A stretch of DNA of 64,000 nt. It comes from Streptacidiphilus rugosus AM-16. GTDB lineage: Bacteria > Actinomycetota > Actinomycetes > Streptomycetales > Streptomycetaceae. Both the position numbers and the translations under genes were made by a program. The stretch covers positions 3,658,001 through 3,722,000 of the forward strand of contig NZ_JQMJ01000004.1 in assembly GCF_000744655.1 (NCBI RefSeq). The letters are read 5' to 3'. Numbering within the stretch: position 1 is the stretch's first letter; each line of letters starts with the position of its first letter. This document shows, in pieces, positions 16,776 to 24,773 of this stretch. The notes beneath the pieces were generated by a model, which saw only the letters and a list, made by a program, of their open reading frames with translations, did not search any database and was not told where the DNA came from.

Positions 16776-18065
16776 TCAGGGGGTCTGCGGCAGCTCACGG
16801 AGGCGGCGGATCGGGCTGGTGAGGAGGATCGCCGGGCTGGCGACGGCGATCAGAGCCATGATCGCCAGAGCGCCGCGGGTTCCCCACAGGGCGGCGGCGC
16901 CTCCCGCCGCCAGCGCGCCGAAGGGGATGGCGCCCCAGGAGATGAAGCGGACCGTCGCCATCACGCGCGGCAGCAGCTCGGCGGGTGTGGCCGTCTGGCG
17001 GTGGGTGCGGGTCACGATGCTCAGCACCACCACCGCTCCGGCGAAGCCCGCGTTGCCCAGCACGAAGAGGGCGAGCCCCGCGCCGTGGCCGGCCAGCGGC
17101 ATCAGCGCCGCGAAGCAGGGGGAGGTCACCGCGGCCCAGCAGACCGCACGGCCGCTGCCGAGGCGGGCCACGATCCGCGGCGTGAGCGCCGCGCCGAGCA
17201 GGCTCCCGATGCCCTCGGTGGCGATGAGCACGCCCACCAGAGCGGGCGGCGCGCCGAGGGTGCGGACCAGGAACACCGGCGTGAGCGCCATCAGACCGCC
17301 GCACACGAAGTTGACGGCCGTCGCGTCGGCGACGCACGGACCGATGATCGGGTGGCGGGTGACGTAGCGCCAGCCCTCGCGGATCATCTCGCCGACGGCC
17401 CGGCGCGGACCCTCCTGCGCGGGGTGCGCCACCTGGGGCAGGGTGCCCATGAGCGCGGCCGAGGCGAGGTAGCTCACCGCGTCGACCACGATCGACGCTG
17501 CCGCGCCGAACAGCTGGACCAGCACGCCGCCCAGCGAGGGGCCGCCGAGCTGGGTCGCCGCGCGGGTCCCCGAGGTGAGGCTGTTGCGCGCGGTGAGCTC
17601 CTCCTTGCTGACGATGGAGGGCAGGAAGGTCGAGTTGCCGACGTCGAAGACGACCGACGCCAGGCCGACGACCAGCGCCACGGCGACCAGCTGCGGCAGC
17701 GTCAGCACTCCCAGCGCGGCGGCCGCCGGGACCGAGGCCACCGCGGCGGCCCGGAGCAGGTCCATCGCCACCTGCGTGCCGCGCAGCGGCAGACGGTGCA
17801 CCAGGACCCCGGCGGGGAGGCCGATCAGCAGCCAGGCGGCGTAGGCGGCGGCCGTGACCAGGCTGACCTCGAAGGCCGAGGCGTGCAGCGCCAGGACCGC
17901 GAGCAGCGGCAGCGCCACCGCGGTCACGGCGTCGCCGACCCCACTGACCGTCGACGCTCCCCAGTAGCGCCAGAACGCCGCCGCGCGGGACCCGGCCGAC
18001 AAGGGCGCGGCCCCGGCCGGCTTCGGTTCCCGCTCTTCCCGTCCCTGTACCGCCGTCGCCGCCAT
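16776..18065 (-). CDS. MFS transporter
   Basis: 429 residues from ATG 18065 (begins MAATAVQGREE). It has twelve hydrophobic helices and the loop motif IGLPAGVLVHRLPLRGTQVAMD, placing it in the EntS/MFS_3-type exporters. It is divergent from the HxlR-peroxiredoxin gene; the 55-nt gap contains a perfect operator dyad, so the regulator very likely controls this exporter. Open sequence continues upstream to 18272 but would overlap the divergent regulator and is rejected. Confidence 0.9.
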   Translation of the reverse strand: MAATAVQGREEREPKPAGAAPLSAGSRAAAFWRYWGASTVSGVGDAVTAVALPLLAVLALHASAFEVSLVTAAAYAAWLLIGLPAGVLVHRLPLRGTQVAMDLLRAAAVASVPAAAALGVLTLPQLVAVALVVGLASVVFDVGNSTFLPSIVSKEELTARNSLTSGTRAATQLGGPSLGGVLVQLFGAAASIVVDAVSYLASAALMGTLPQVAHPAQEGPRRAVGEMIREGWRYVTRHPIIGPCVADATAVNFVCGGLMALTPVFLVRTLGAPPALVGVLIATEGIGSLLGAALTPRIVARLGSGRAVCWAAVTSPCFAALMPLAGHGAGLALFVLGNAGFAGAVVVLSIVTRTHRQTATPAELLPRVMATVRFISWGAIPFGALAAGGAAALWGTRGALAIMALIAVASPAILLTSPIRRLRELPQTP

Positions 18066-18082
18066 GCCCCGCCCCGTCCGCC

Positions 18083-18107
18083 AGTGAGTCTCTTTAGGGA
18101 ACTCACT
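18083..18107. promoter_or_regulatory. Operator dyad in the HxlR/MFS divergent promoter
   Basis: AGTGAGT-N11-ACTCACT, a perfect 7-bp inverted repeat centred between two divergent starts (18065 minus, 18121 plus). The spacing of arm centres (18 bp) suits a dimeric winged-helix repressor binding one helix face. It is followed by ATACTC, a possible -10 for the plus-strand gene. Confidence 0.7.
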
Positions 18108-18120
18108 ATACTCATGGCCC

Positions 18121-19017
18121 ATGCGGTACACAGAGCTCGGGGACCCGGACTGCGCGATCGCGCAGGCGCTGACGGTGGTCGGCGACCCGTGGACGTTGCT
18201 GCTCGTCCGTGACGTCGCGGGCGGGACGCACCAGTTCGACGCGCTGCGGGACGGGCTCGGGATCAGCCGCAAGGTGCTGACCGAACGCCTGAAGAGCCTG
18301 GTCGCGGACGGGGTGCTGGAGAAGCGCCTGTACAGTCCGCATCCTCCCCGCTACGCCTACCATCTGACGCCGGCCGGACGCGGCCTGCTCCCGGTGCTCG
18401 TGGCCCTGCAGGACTGGGGCGGCCGGCACGTGTTGGGCGACGGCACCCTCTCGGCGACCAGCGCGGCCGACTCCGCCGAGACCCGGCGGGTCCACGCCCT
18501 GGTCGGACATCGGCTTGCCGAGCTCGAGCTGGCGGGCCGCGGGGGCGAACCGGTCGACCCGGTCTCGGCCGGGCAGGCCTGGACGGTCCTGTACTGCTTC
18601 CCCGGGGCCTACGCGCCCGGCAGGCACGACTACCCGCCCGGCTGGGGCCTGATCCCCGGGGCGCGCGGCTGCACCCTGGAGTCGTGCACCTACCGCGACC
18701 GGATGGCCGACTTCACGGCGCGCGACGTGCGGGTCCACGGCGTCAGCACCCAGCGGCCCGACCAGCTCGCCGCCTTCGCCGAGCACGAGCGGATCGCCTT
18801 CCCGCTGCTGTCCGACGCCGAGCTGCAGCTGGCGGCGGCGCTGCGGCTGCCCACCTTCCGCGCGGGGGGCGCGGACCGGCTCAAGCGGCTCACGCTGGTC
18901 CTGGACTCCGCGCGCACGGTGCGCGGCGTGCTCTACCCGCTGGAGGACCCGGCCGGTTCGGTCGACGACGTGCTGGCCCTGGTCAACTCACTCGCCGCCG
19001 GGGACGTCAGGGGATGA
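18121..19017 (+). CDS. HxlR-type regulator fused to a peroxiredoxin-like domain
   Basis: 298 residues with two domains. Residues 1-105 are an HxlR winged helix (VVGDPWTLLLVRDVAGG, GISRKVLTERLKSLVADGVLEKR). Residues about 125-295 resemble an AhpC/TSA-BCP peroxiredoxin: LYCFPGAYAPGRHDYPPGW, then GARGCTLESCTYRD with Cys184 and Cys189, VHGVSTQRPDQLAAFAEH and FPLLSDAELQLAAAL. This suggests a transcription factor that reads peroxide or thiol state through its own redox domain. The operator upstream is shared with the divergent MFS exporter. Its 3' end overlaps the convergent antiporter by 11 nt. The fusion is visible; the sensing role is inference. Confidence 0.85.
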   Translation: MRYTELGDPDCAIAQALTVVGDPWTLLLVRDVAGGTHQFDALRDGLGISRKVLTERLKSLVADGVLEKRLYSPHPPRYAYHLTPAGRGLLPVLVALQDWGGRHVLGDGTLSATSAADSAETRRVHALVGHRLAELELAGRGGEPVDPVSAGQAWTVLYCFPGAYAPGRHDYPPGWGLIPGARGCTLESCTYRDRMADFTARDVRVHGVSTQRPDQLAAFAEHERIAFPLLSDAELQLAAALRLPTFRAGGADRLKRLTLVLDSARTVRGVLYPLEDPAGSVDDVLALVNSLAAGDVRG

Positions 19018-20107
19018 CGGCGAGCACCAGGTAGGCGCCCAGGATGGAGAGGTGGACGCCGCCCTGGAGGGGGGTGGACCGGCCGGGGACGACGGTCAGG
19101 GTGCCGACGACCATCGTCAGGGCGAGCAGCACCATGGCGGTCGGGTCGAGGCCGAGGACGAGCGGGCCGCTCATCCAGATCGAGGCGACCGCGACCGCGG
19201 GGACGGTCAGGCCGATGCTGGCCATCGCCGAGCCGAGGGCGAGGTTGAGGCTGGTCTGGACCCGGTCGCGGCGGGCGGCGCGGACCGCGGCGATGGTCTC
19301 CGGCAGGAGCACCAGCAGGGCGATCACCACGCCCACCACGGAGGAGGGCAGTCCGGCCGCCGCGACGCCCTTCTCGATCGTGGGCGACTCCACCTTGGCC
19401 AGGCCGACGACCGCCACCAGGGCGACGGCGAGCAGCCCGAGGCTGGCCATCGCCTGCCTCGTGGTGGGCGGGTCGGCGTGGTCGTCTCCGTCGATGACCT
19501 CGCCCGCCCGGCTCAGCGGCAGGAAGTAGTCGCGGTGGCGGACCGTCTGGGTGAGCACGAAGAGGCCGTAGAGCGCGACGGAGGCCACCGCGGCGAAGGC
19601 GAGCTGGCCGGCGGCGAAGCGGGGTCCCGGCGTGCTGGTGGTGAAGCGGGGCAGCACCAGGCTGAGCGTGGCCAGCGTCGCGACGGTGGCGAGCGCGGCG
19701 CCGGTCCCCTCGCTGTTGTAGACGGCGACGCGGTGCCGCAGCGCGCCGACGAGCAGGCAGACGCCCATGATGCCGTTGCAGGTGATCATCACGGCGGCGA
19801 AGACGGTGTCCCTGGCGAGGGTGGCGTTCTTGTCGCTCGCGTCCGCCATGAGCGTGAGGATCAGGGCGACCTCGATCGCGGTGACGGCGACGGCGAGCAC
19901 GAGCGAGCCGAACGGCTCGCCGACCTTGTGGGCGATCACCTCGGCGTGGTGGACGGCGGCGAGCACCGCTGCCGCGAGGAAGCAGGCCACCACCGCCACC
20001 AGGATCCAGGGCAGCGCCCGACCCCAGGTCGCGAGCAGGGCGAGCAGGGCGAGCACCGGAGCATAAACGGTCCATTGCAGGGCGTTCCGGCGCAAACGAT
20101 CACTCAT
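19007..20107 (-). CDS. Ca2+/H+ antiporter, ChaA/CaCA type
   Basis: 366 residues from ATG 20107. About eleven helices with the two alpha-repeat signatures of cation/Ca2+ exchangers: residues near 60 (VGEPFGSLVLAVAVTAIEVALIL) and near 245 (LLVLLPETIAAVRAARRDRVQTSLNLALGSAMASIGL), each with the conserved acidic residue. It exchanges Ca2+ or Na+ for protons at the cytoplasmic membrane. It is monocistronic, convergent with the HxlR fusion and divergent from marR. Confidence 0.9.
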   Translation of the reverse strand: MSDRLRRNALQWTVYAPVLALLALLATWGRALPWILVAVVACFLAAAVLAAVHHAEVIAHKVGEPFGSLVLAVAVTAIEVALILTLMADASDKNATLARDTVFAAVMITCNGIMGVCLLVGALRHRVAVYNSEGTGAALATVATLATLSLVLPRFTTSTPGPRFAAGQLAFAAVASVALYGLFVLTQTVRHRDYFLPLSRAGEVIDGDDHADPPTTRQAMASLGLLAVALVAVVGLAKVESPTIEKGVAAAGLPSSVVGVVIALLVLLPETIAAVRAARRDRVQTSLNLALGSAMASIGLTVPAVAVASIWMSGPLVLGLDPTAMVLLALTMVVGTLTVVPGRSTPLQGGVHLSILGAYLVLAVIP

Positions 20108-20182
20108 GGCCACGAGCTTGCCACAGCGGGTCCGTCGCATCCGGCAGGGCGACACCGGGTCGCCCGGCGGAGTCGGCAGCGC

Positions 20183-20206
20183 AACTCAACAGGAAAACTC
20201 AACAGG
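20183..20206. promoter_or_regulatory. Tandem direct repeat in the MarR promoter
   Basis: Two copies of AACTCAACAGG (20183-20193 and 20196-20206) with a 13-bp period, 40 nt before the MarR gene, in an unusually A+T-rich stretch. It is likely a regulator-binding or promoter element for the MarR-MFS-hydrolase operon. Confidence 0.5.
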
Positions 20207-20246
20207 TAAACTTGCTATCAGAAGCGCAGATCCTTAGGTTGGAACC

Positions 20247-20774
20247 ATGCCACTGATCGACTCCGGGCCCGAGGCCGCCGAACCGGCCCCGGCGTCCGAC
20301 CCCACCGGCGCGGACCGCGTCGATCACGCCGACGAGAGCGTGCCAGGCGACACCGCCGCCCTCGCGTCGGAGCTGCACACCGTGCTCGGGCTGCTGGTCC
20401 GGCGCACCCGCGCGGCCTCGGGCGAGAGCGAGCTGACCCCCTCCCAGCGCTCCGTCGCGGCCCGGCTGCTCAGGGACGGCCCCACCACGACCGCCGACCT
20501 GGCCCGGGCGGAGCTGGTGCGCCCGCAGTCGATGCGGATGACCGTCTCCGCCCTGGAGGAGCGCGGGCTGATCCGGCGCACCCCGCACCCGACCGACGGC
20601 CGCCAGGTGCTGGTGGAGCTGTCGGAGGCGGGCCGGGTCACGATCACCGGCATACTCCGGGCCAAGCAGGACTGGCTGACCGAGGCGCTGGACGGCGCCC
20701 TGGACGCGGACCAGCGGGCGGTGCTCGCCGCCGCGCTGCCGGTCCTGCGCACACTCGCGGGCGCGGAGGCATGA
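20247..20774 (+). CDS. MarR-family transcriptional regulator
   Basis: 175 residues with an acidic N-terminal tail of about 35 residues. The MarR winged helix follows (LTPSQRSVAARLLRDGPTTTADLARAE, RPQSMRMTVSALEERGLIRR, DGRQVLVELSEAGR). Its stop overlaps the MFS start by 4 nt (ATGA), so repressor and exporter are coupled. It probably represses its own operon until a small aromatic-type ligand binds; the ligand is unknown. Confidence 0.92.
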   Translation: MPLIDSGPEAAEPAPASDPTGADRVDHADESVPGDTAALASELHTVLGLLVRRTRAASGESELTPSQRSVAARLLRDGPTTTADLARAELVRPQSMRMTVSALEERGLIRRTPHPTDGRQVLVELSEAGRVTITGILRAKQDWLTEALDGALDADQRAVLAAALPVLRTLAGAEA

Positions 20775-22201
20775 CCGCCCCGGCAGGCGTGGTCTCCGGC
20801 CGCCTCGGGCAGACGGACGGACGCAGGCCGTTCGCGGCGTCGATGATGTCTCCGCTGCTGCTCGGCGTGGCCCTCAACCCGGTCAACACCACGATGATCG
20901 CGACCACGCTCGTCGCGATAGGCGGCGCGTTCGGCGTGGGCGCGGCGCAGACGGCGTGGCTGGTCGCCGTCCTCTACCTGGCCAGTGCCGTGGGCCAGCC
21001 GACCATGGGCCGCCTGGCGGACCTCGTCGGTCCGCGGAAGGTGTTCCTGACCGGCCTCTGCGTGGTCGTGGTGGCGGGCGCCGTCGGCGCGTTCGCCCCG
21101 GCCTTCGGCTGGCTGATCGCCTCGCGCGTGCTGCTCGGCGTCGGCACCTCGGCGGCCTATCCGGCGGCGATGGCCATGCTGCGCGCCGAGACCCGGCGCA
21201 CCGGCGTCGAGGCGCCGCGCCCGGTCCTCGGCCGCCTCTCCCTCGCCTCGCTGGCCAGCGCCGCCGTCGGCCCGGTGCTCGGCGGCGCGCTCGCGGCGAC
21301 GCTGGGCTGGCGGGCGGTGTTCGCGGTCAACATCCCGGTGGCCCTGGTGGCGCTGCTGCTCGCGCTGCGCTGGGTGCCGGCCGACGAACCGCGCCCGGCT
21401 CGGGGCGCCTCGGCTCGCGGCGCCTCGGCTCCGACGGACGGGCTGCGTTCGCAGATCGACCCGCCGGGTCTGGTCCTGTTCGCGGCGACGATCGCCACGA
21501 CGATGCTCTTCCTGATGCGGCTCACCCACCCGCAGTTGCTGCTGCTCGCGCTCGCCCTGCTGCTGGGCGCGGCGCTGGTGCGCTGGGAGCTGCGGGCCGC
21601 CCACCCCTTCCTGGACCTGCGCCTGCTCGGCCGTAACCCGGGGCTCACCCGAAGTTTCGTCCGCAGCGGGCTCACCTACCTGGTGCTGTACTGCATGCTC
21701 TACGGCTTCTCGCAGTGGCTGGAGCAGGCCCACGGCTTCAACGCCTTCCACGCCGGCCTGATCGCCCTGCCGATGTCCGGCACCGCCGCCGTCTTCGCGC
21801 TGCTCGGCGCGCGCACCAGGACGCTGCGGGCGCCGTTGGTGGCACTGACCGGACTGCTGCTGGCCGGCTCGGTCCTGCTGCTGGTCATCGGCGACGGCTC
21901 GCCGGTCGCCCTGCTGGTCCTGGCCAGCGCGCTCTTCGGCGTAGGCCAGGGACTGGCGTCCAGTTGCAACCAGGCCGCCGTCTACGCGCAGGCCCCCGCC
22001 GACGTCATCGGTTCGGCGGCCGGGCTGCAGCGCACCTCGATCTATCTGGGCGCGATCCTCTCCTCCTCCGTCATCGCCATGCTCTACGGCAGCCGCGCGA
22101 CGCAGGCGGGGCTGCACGGCGTCGCCCTGGTGATGTGCGCGCTCAGCGCGGTCCTGATTCTCTTCACCGCGCTCGACCGCGCGCTGCGCCCGCGCCCCTG
22201 A
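20771..22201 (+). CDS. MFS transporter, DHA2/EmrB-QacA type
   Basis: 476 residues and about 14 membrane helices. Motifs are LNPVNTTMIATTLVAIGGAF in helix 1, GRLADLVGPRKVFLTGL (motif A) and the helix-5 region SLASAAVGPVLGGALAATLGWRAVFAVNIP (motif C), which is characteristic of drug/H+ antiporters. It lies in an operon after marR and 50 nt before an isochorismatase-fold gene. Drug or metabolite efflux is inferred. Confidence 0.92.
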   Translation: MTAPAGVVSGRLGQTDGRRPFAASMMSPLLLGVALNPVNTTMIATTLVAIGGAFGVGAAQTAWLVAVLYLASAVGQPTMGRLADLVGPRKVFLTGLCVVVVAGAVGAFAPAFGWLIASRVLLGVGTSAAYPAAMAMLRAETRRTGVEAPRPVLGRLSLASLASAAVGPVLGGALAATLGWRAVFAVNIPVALVALLLALRWVPADEPRPARGASARGASAPTDGLRSQIDPPGLVLFAATIATTMLFLMRLTHPQLLLLALALLLGAALVRWELRAAHPFLDLRLLGRNPGLTRSFVRSGLTYLVLYCMLYGFSQWLEQAHGFNAFHAGLIALPMSGTAAVFALLGARTRTLRAPLVALTGLLLAGSVLLLVIGDGSPVALLVLASALFGVGQGLASSCNQAAVYAQAPADVIGSAAGLQRTSIYLGAILSSSVIAMLYGSRATQAGLHGVALVMCALSAVLILFTALDRALRPRP

Positions 22202-22251
22202 TCTTCCGCTCCCTTTCCCACTCCCTCTCGCTGAAGCACGAAAGGCTCCCG

Positions 22252-22797
22252 ATGAACGCCACCGTCCTCGACCCGAACAGCGCGCTGATCCTGATCGACC
22301 TGCAGAAGGGCATCTCCGCGTTCGCCGCGGAGCACGGCGGCGCCGAGGTGATCGCCAACTCCGAGCGCCTCGCCTCCGCGTTCCGCGCCCGCGGACTGCC
22401 GGTGGTGCTGGTCAACGTCACCGGCGGCGCGCTCGGCCGCACCTCGATGCCGCGCCCGCAGGGCGAGCGCCCGGCCGACTGGGCCGAGCTGGTGATCCCG
22501 GCCCAGTCCGGCGACATCACCGTCACCAAGCAGACCTGGGGCGCGTTCCACAACACCGCGCTCGACGCGGAACTGCGCGGGCGCGGAGTGACGCAGGTCG
22601 TCGTGGCGGGCATCGCGACCAGCATGGGCGTCGAGTCCACCGCCCGTGCCGCGCACGAGCACGGCTACCACGTCACCGTCGCCTCCGACGCGGTGACCGA
22701 CCCCGACCGCGTCTCCCACGAGCACAGCCTGACCCGCGTCTTCCCCAAGCTGGGCGAGACCGGCACGACCGACGAACTCATCAAGCTCCTGGGCTGA
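22252..22797 (+). CDS. Isochorismatase-fold protein lacking the catalytic cysteine
   Basis: 181 residues from ATG 22252. The cysteine-hydrolase fold is clear: Asp16 in LILIDLQKG, Lys93 in TVTKQTWGAF, and the segment VVAGIATSMGVESTARAA. In active nicotinamidases and isochorismatases a Cys occupies the position of Gly126 in that segment (normally xCV), so the catalytic triad is broken. Isochorismatase itself also lacks Cys, so hydrolysis of another substrate remains possible. It is third gene of the MarR operon, which links it with detoxification of an aromatic or amide compound. Confidence 0.87.
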   Translation: MNATVLDPNSALILIDLQKGISAFAAEHGGAEVIANSERLASAFRARGLPVVLVNVTGGALGRTSMPRPQGERPADWAELVIPAQSGDITVTKQTWGAFHNTALDAELRGRGVTQVVVAGIATSMGVESTARAAHEHGYHVTVASDAVTDPDRVSHEHSLTRVFPKLGETGTTDELIKLLG

Positions 22798-22815
22798 CCC
22801 CGGTAGGCGCCCCGC

Positions 22816-22957
22816 CAGGGGCGCGAGGAACTGCGCGGGCGGCCACGGCCCTGTGGCGGGGCGATCAGCGCCGGCCCCAGGTCCTCACGCCCCATTGCCG
22901 ACGCTGTCCGAGCCACCGGCGAAGCCGCCCCTCAGGGGCGCGAGGAACGGCGCGGGC
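22816..22957. repeat. Two copies of a streptomycete intergenic GGGGCGCGAGGAAC element
   Basis: The 25-nt units at 22816-22840 and 22933-22957 are direct repeats differing at one base (CTGCGCGGGC versus CGGCGCGGGC after the shared CAGGGGCGCGAGGAA). A closely related sequence recurs in intergenic regions of Streptomyces chromosomes. The intervening 92 nt has no gene. The whole 22798-23019 gap is non-coding. Role unknown. Confidence 0.65.
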
Positions 22958-23019
22958 AACCGTCGACCCACCCGGGCCGACCCGCCCGCGGCCGGCCTCT
23001 CGCGCCCCCGCTCGTCGCC

Positions 23020-23793
23020 TCAGCCCCGTCCCAGGTACGGCATGCCCGTCGCCATGATGGTCATGAACGGCACGTTCACCTCGAGCGGCAGCGAGGCGAT
23101 GTGCACCACCGTCGAGGCCACGTGCGCGGCGTCCATCACCGGCTCGACGGCGATGCGGCCGTCCGCCTGCAGGATGCCCTGCGTCATCCGCTCCGTCATC
23201 TCCGTGGCGGCGTTGCCGATGTCGATCTGGCCGACCGCGATCCGGTGCGCGCGGCCCTCCAGGCCGAGCGACTTGGTCAAGCCGGTCATGGCGTGCTTGG
23301 TCGCCGAGTAGGCGACGCTGTTCGGGCGCGGCACGTGCGCGGAGATCGAGCCGTTGTTGATGATGCGGCCGCCGCCCGGCTGCTGGTCGCGCATCAGCGC
23401 GAAGGCGGCCTGGGCGACCAGGAAGGCGCCGGTCAGATTGACGTCCACGACGGAGCGCCACGCCGCGGCCGGCAGCTCCGCGGCGGGAGCGGGCGTGCCG
23501 AACGCGCCCGCGTTGTTGAAGAGCAGGTCCAGGCGCCCGTAGCGGGCCCGGAGCGCGCCGAAGAGGTCGGTCACCGCCTTCTCGTCGGTCACGTCGGCCG
23601 GGACCACCCACGCCTCGGCGATCTCGGCCGCGGTCTCCTTGAGCGCGTCCTCGCGGCGGCCGGTGAGCACGACGGTCCAGCCCGCTCGGCCGAGCGCCCG
23701 CGCGGTGATCCGGCCGATGCCCGATCCCGCTCCCGTCACCAGCGCGATCCGCCCCGGCGTTGCTTCCGTCTCCTGCGACTGCCACTGCGACAT
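23020..23793 (-). CDS. Short-chain dehydrogenase/reductase
   Basis: 257 residues from ATG 23793, chosen because GGGAGGAG lies just upstream. Classical SDR features are the cofactor loop TGAGSGIGR near residue 18, NNAG ([10 protein letters not shown]), catalytic Ser in NNGSISAHV, and YSATK ([13 protein letters not shown]). The start of the catalytic segment and the Arg after beta-2 (LTGRRED) suggest NADP(H) preference. It is monocistronic and convergent with the isochorismatase operon. Substrate unknown. Confidence 0.92.
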   Translation of the reverse strand: MSQWQSQETEATPGRIALVTGAGSGIGRITARALGRAGWTVVLTGRREDALKETAAEIAEAWVVPADVTDEKAVTDLFGALRARYGRLDLLFNNAGAFGTPAPAAELPAAAWRSVVDVNLTGAFLVAQAAFALMRDQQPGGGRIINNGSISAHVPRPNSVAYSATKHAMTGLTKSLGLEGRAHRIAVGQIDIGNAATEMTERMTQGILQADGRIAVEPVMDAAHVASTVVHIASLPLEVNVPFMTIMATGMPYLGRG

Positions 23794-23954
23794 GCGTCTC
23801 CTCCCGTTGATCACAACTTACCGCGCGGCGGCTTCCGCGGCTTCGTGACCTTCGCGTGGCGGGGCGACGGCCGAGACCGTAGGCTGTGCGGGCCTCGAAC
23901 GGTGATGCGTCATCAGTCGCCGTCACCACCCCCGCACCGGGAGCCACCGCCGCC

Positions 23955-24731
23955 ATGCCGCTCGCGTCCCACGGCCGCCACGCCAAGCCCCGCACCCCCG
24001 TCCTGCGGTCCGCGGCGGCGACCGCCGCGCTCGGCACGGCCGCGGCCGCGGTCTCGGTGCTCGGCTCGGGCACCGCGCAGGCGGCGCCGGCGGGCCACTC
24101 GAACGTCGCGATGCTCGGCTCGACCGGTCCGGCCTTCCACGCGCCGACGCGGGTCGGATCGGCGCAGCAGGTCATCACCGTGCAGTCGAACGGCAGCTAC
24201 GCCACCGTCACCGCCTGGCAGATCGGCGCCACCGGCTGGCAGCAGGTCGTCTCGACGACCGCGGGCAGGGTCGGCGCGAACGGGGTCACCAACGGTCTGA
24301 CCCGGACTCAGGGCACCAACACCACCCCGACGGGCACCTTCACCATCACCCAGGGCTTCGGCGTCGCCCCGAACCCGGGCACCCGGATGCCGTACCACCA
24401 GGTGACCGCACACGACTGGTGGGTGGAGGATCCGACGTCGGCCTACTACAACCAGATGCGCACCGACACCCAGGGCGGCTTCCACCTGACCGAGGCCGGG
24501 GACGACGGCAGCGAGCACCTGATCAACTACCCGACGCAGTACCACAACGCGCTGGTGATCAACTTCAATATGGATCCCGCCGTGCAGGGCCGGGGCGCGG
24601 GCATCTTCCTGCACGACCTCAGCTCCTCCGCCGGACCGACGGCCGGCTGCGTGGCCGTGCCGGCGAGCGTGCTCACCAAGATCATGACCTGGATCGACCC
24701 CGCCGCGCACCCCGTCATCGTGATCAGCTGA
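23955..24731 (+). CDS. Secreted L,D-transpeptidase-like (YkuD-family) protein
   Basis: 258 residues from ATG 23955; an upstream GTG at 23886 would add 23 residues ahead of the signal peptide. The N-terminus has Arg/Lys and a long Ala-rich hydrophobic stretch ending AQAAPAG. The C-terminal half has GTNTTPTGTFTITQ, GIFLHDLSSSAGPTAGCVAVP (the SxGCxxxP-like catalytic loop with Cys and upstream His) and VIVIS. YkuD enzymes cross-link peptidoglycan through 3-3 bonds or hydrolyse it. There is no Ig-like or LysM anchor, so it is probably free in the wall. Confidence 0.8.
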   Translation: MPLASHGRHAKPRTPVLRSAAATAALGTAAAAVSVLGSGTAQAAPAGHSNVAMLGSTGPAFHAPTRVGSAQQVITVQSNGSYATVTAWQIGATGWQQVVSTTAGRVGANGVTNGLTRTQGTNTTPTGTFTITQGFGVAPNPGTRMPYHQVTAHDWWVEDPTSAYYNQMRTDTQGGFHLTEAGDDGSEHLINYPTQYHNALVINFNMDPAVQGRGAGIFLHDLSSSAGPTAGCVAVPASVLTKIMTWIDPAAHPVIVIS

Positions 24732-24773
24732 CGCTCACGCGGCCCGGCTCACAGGCCCGGTCAACGGCCGGGC

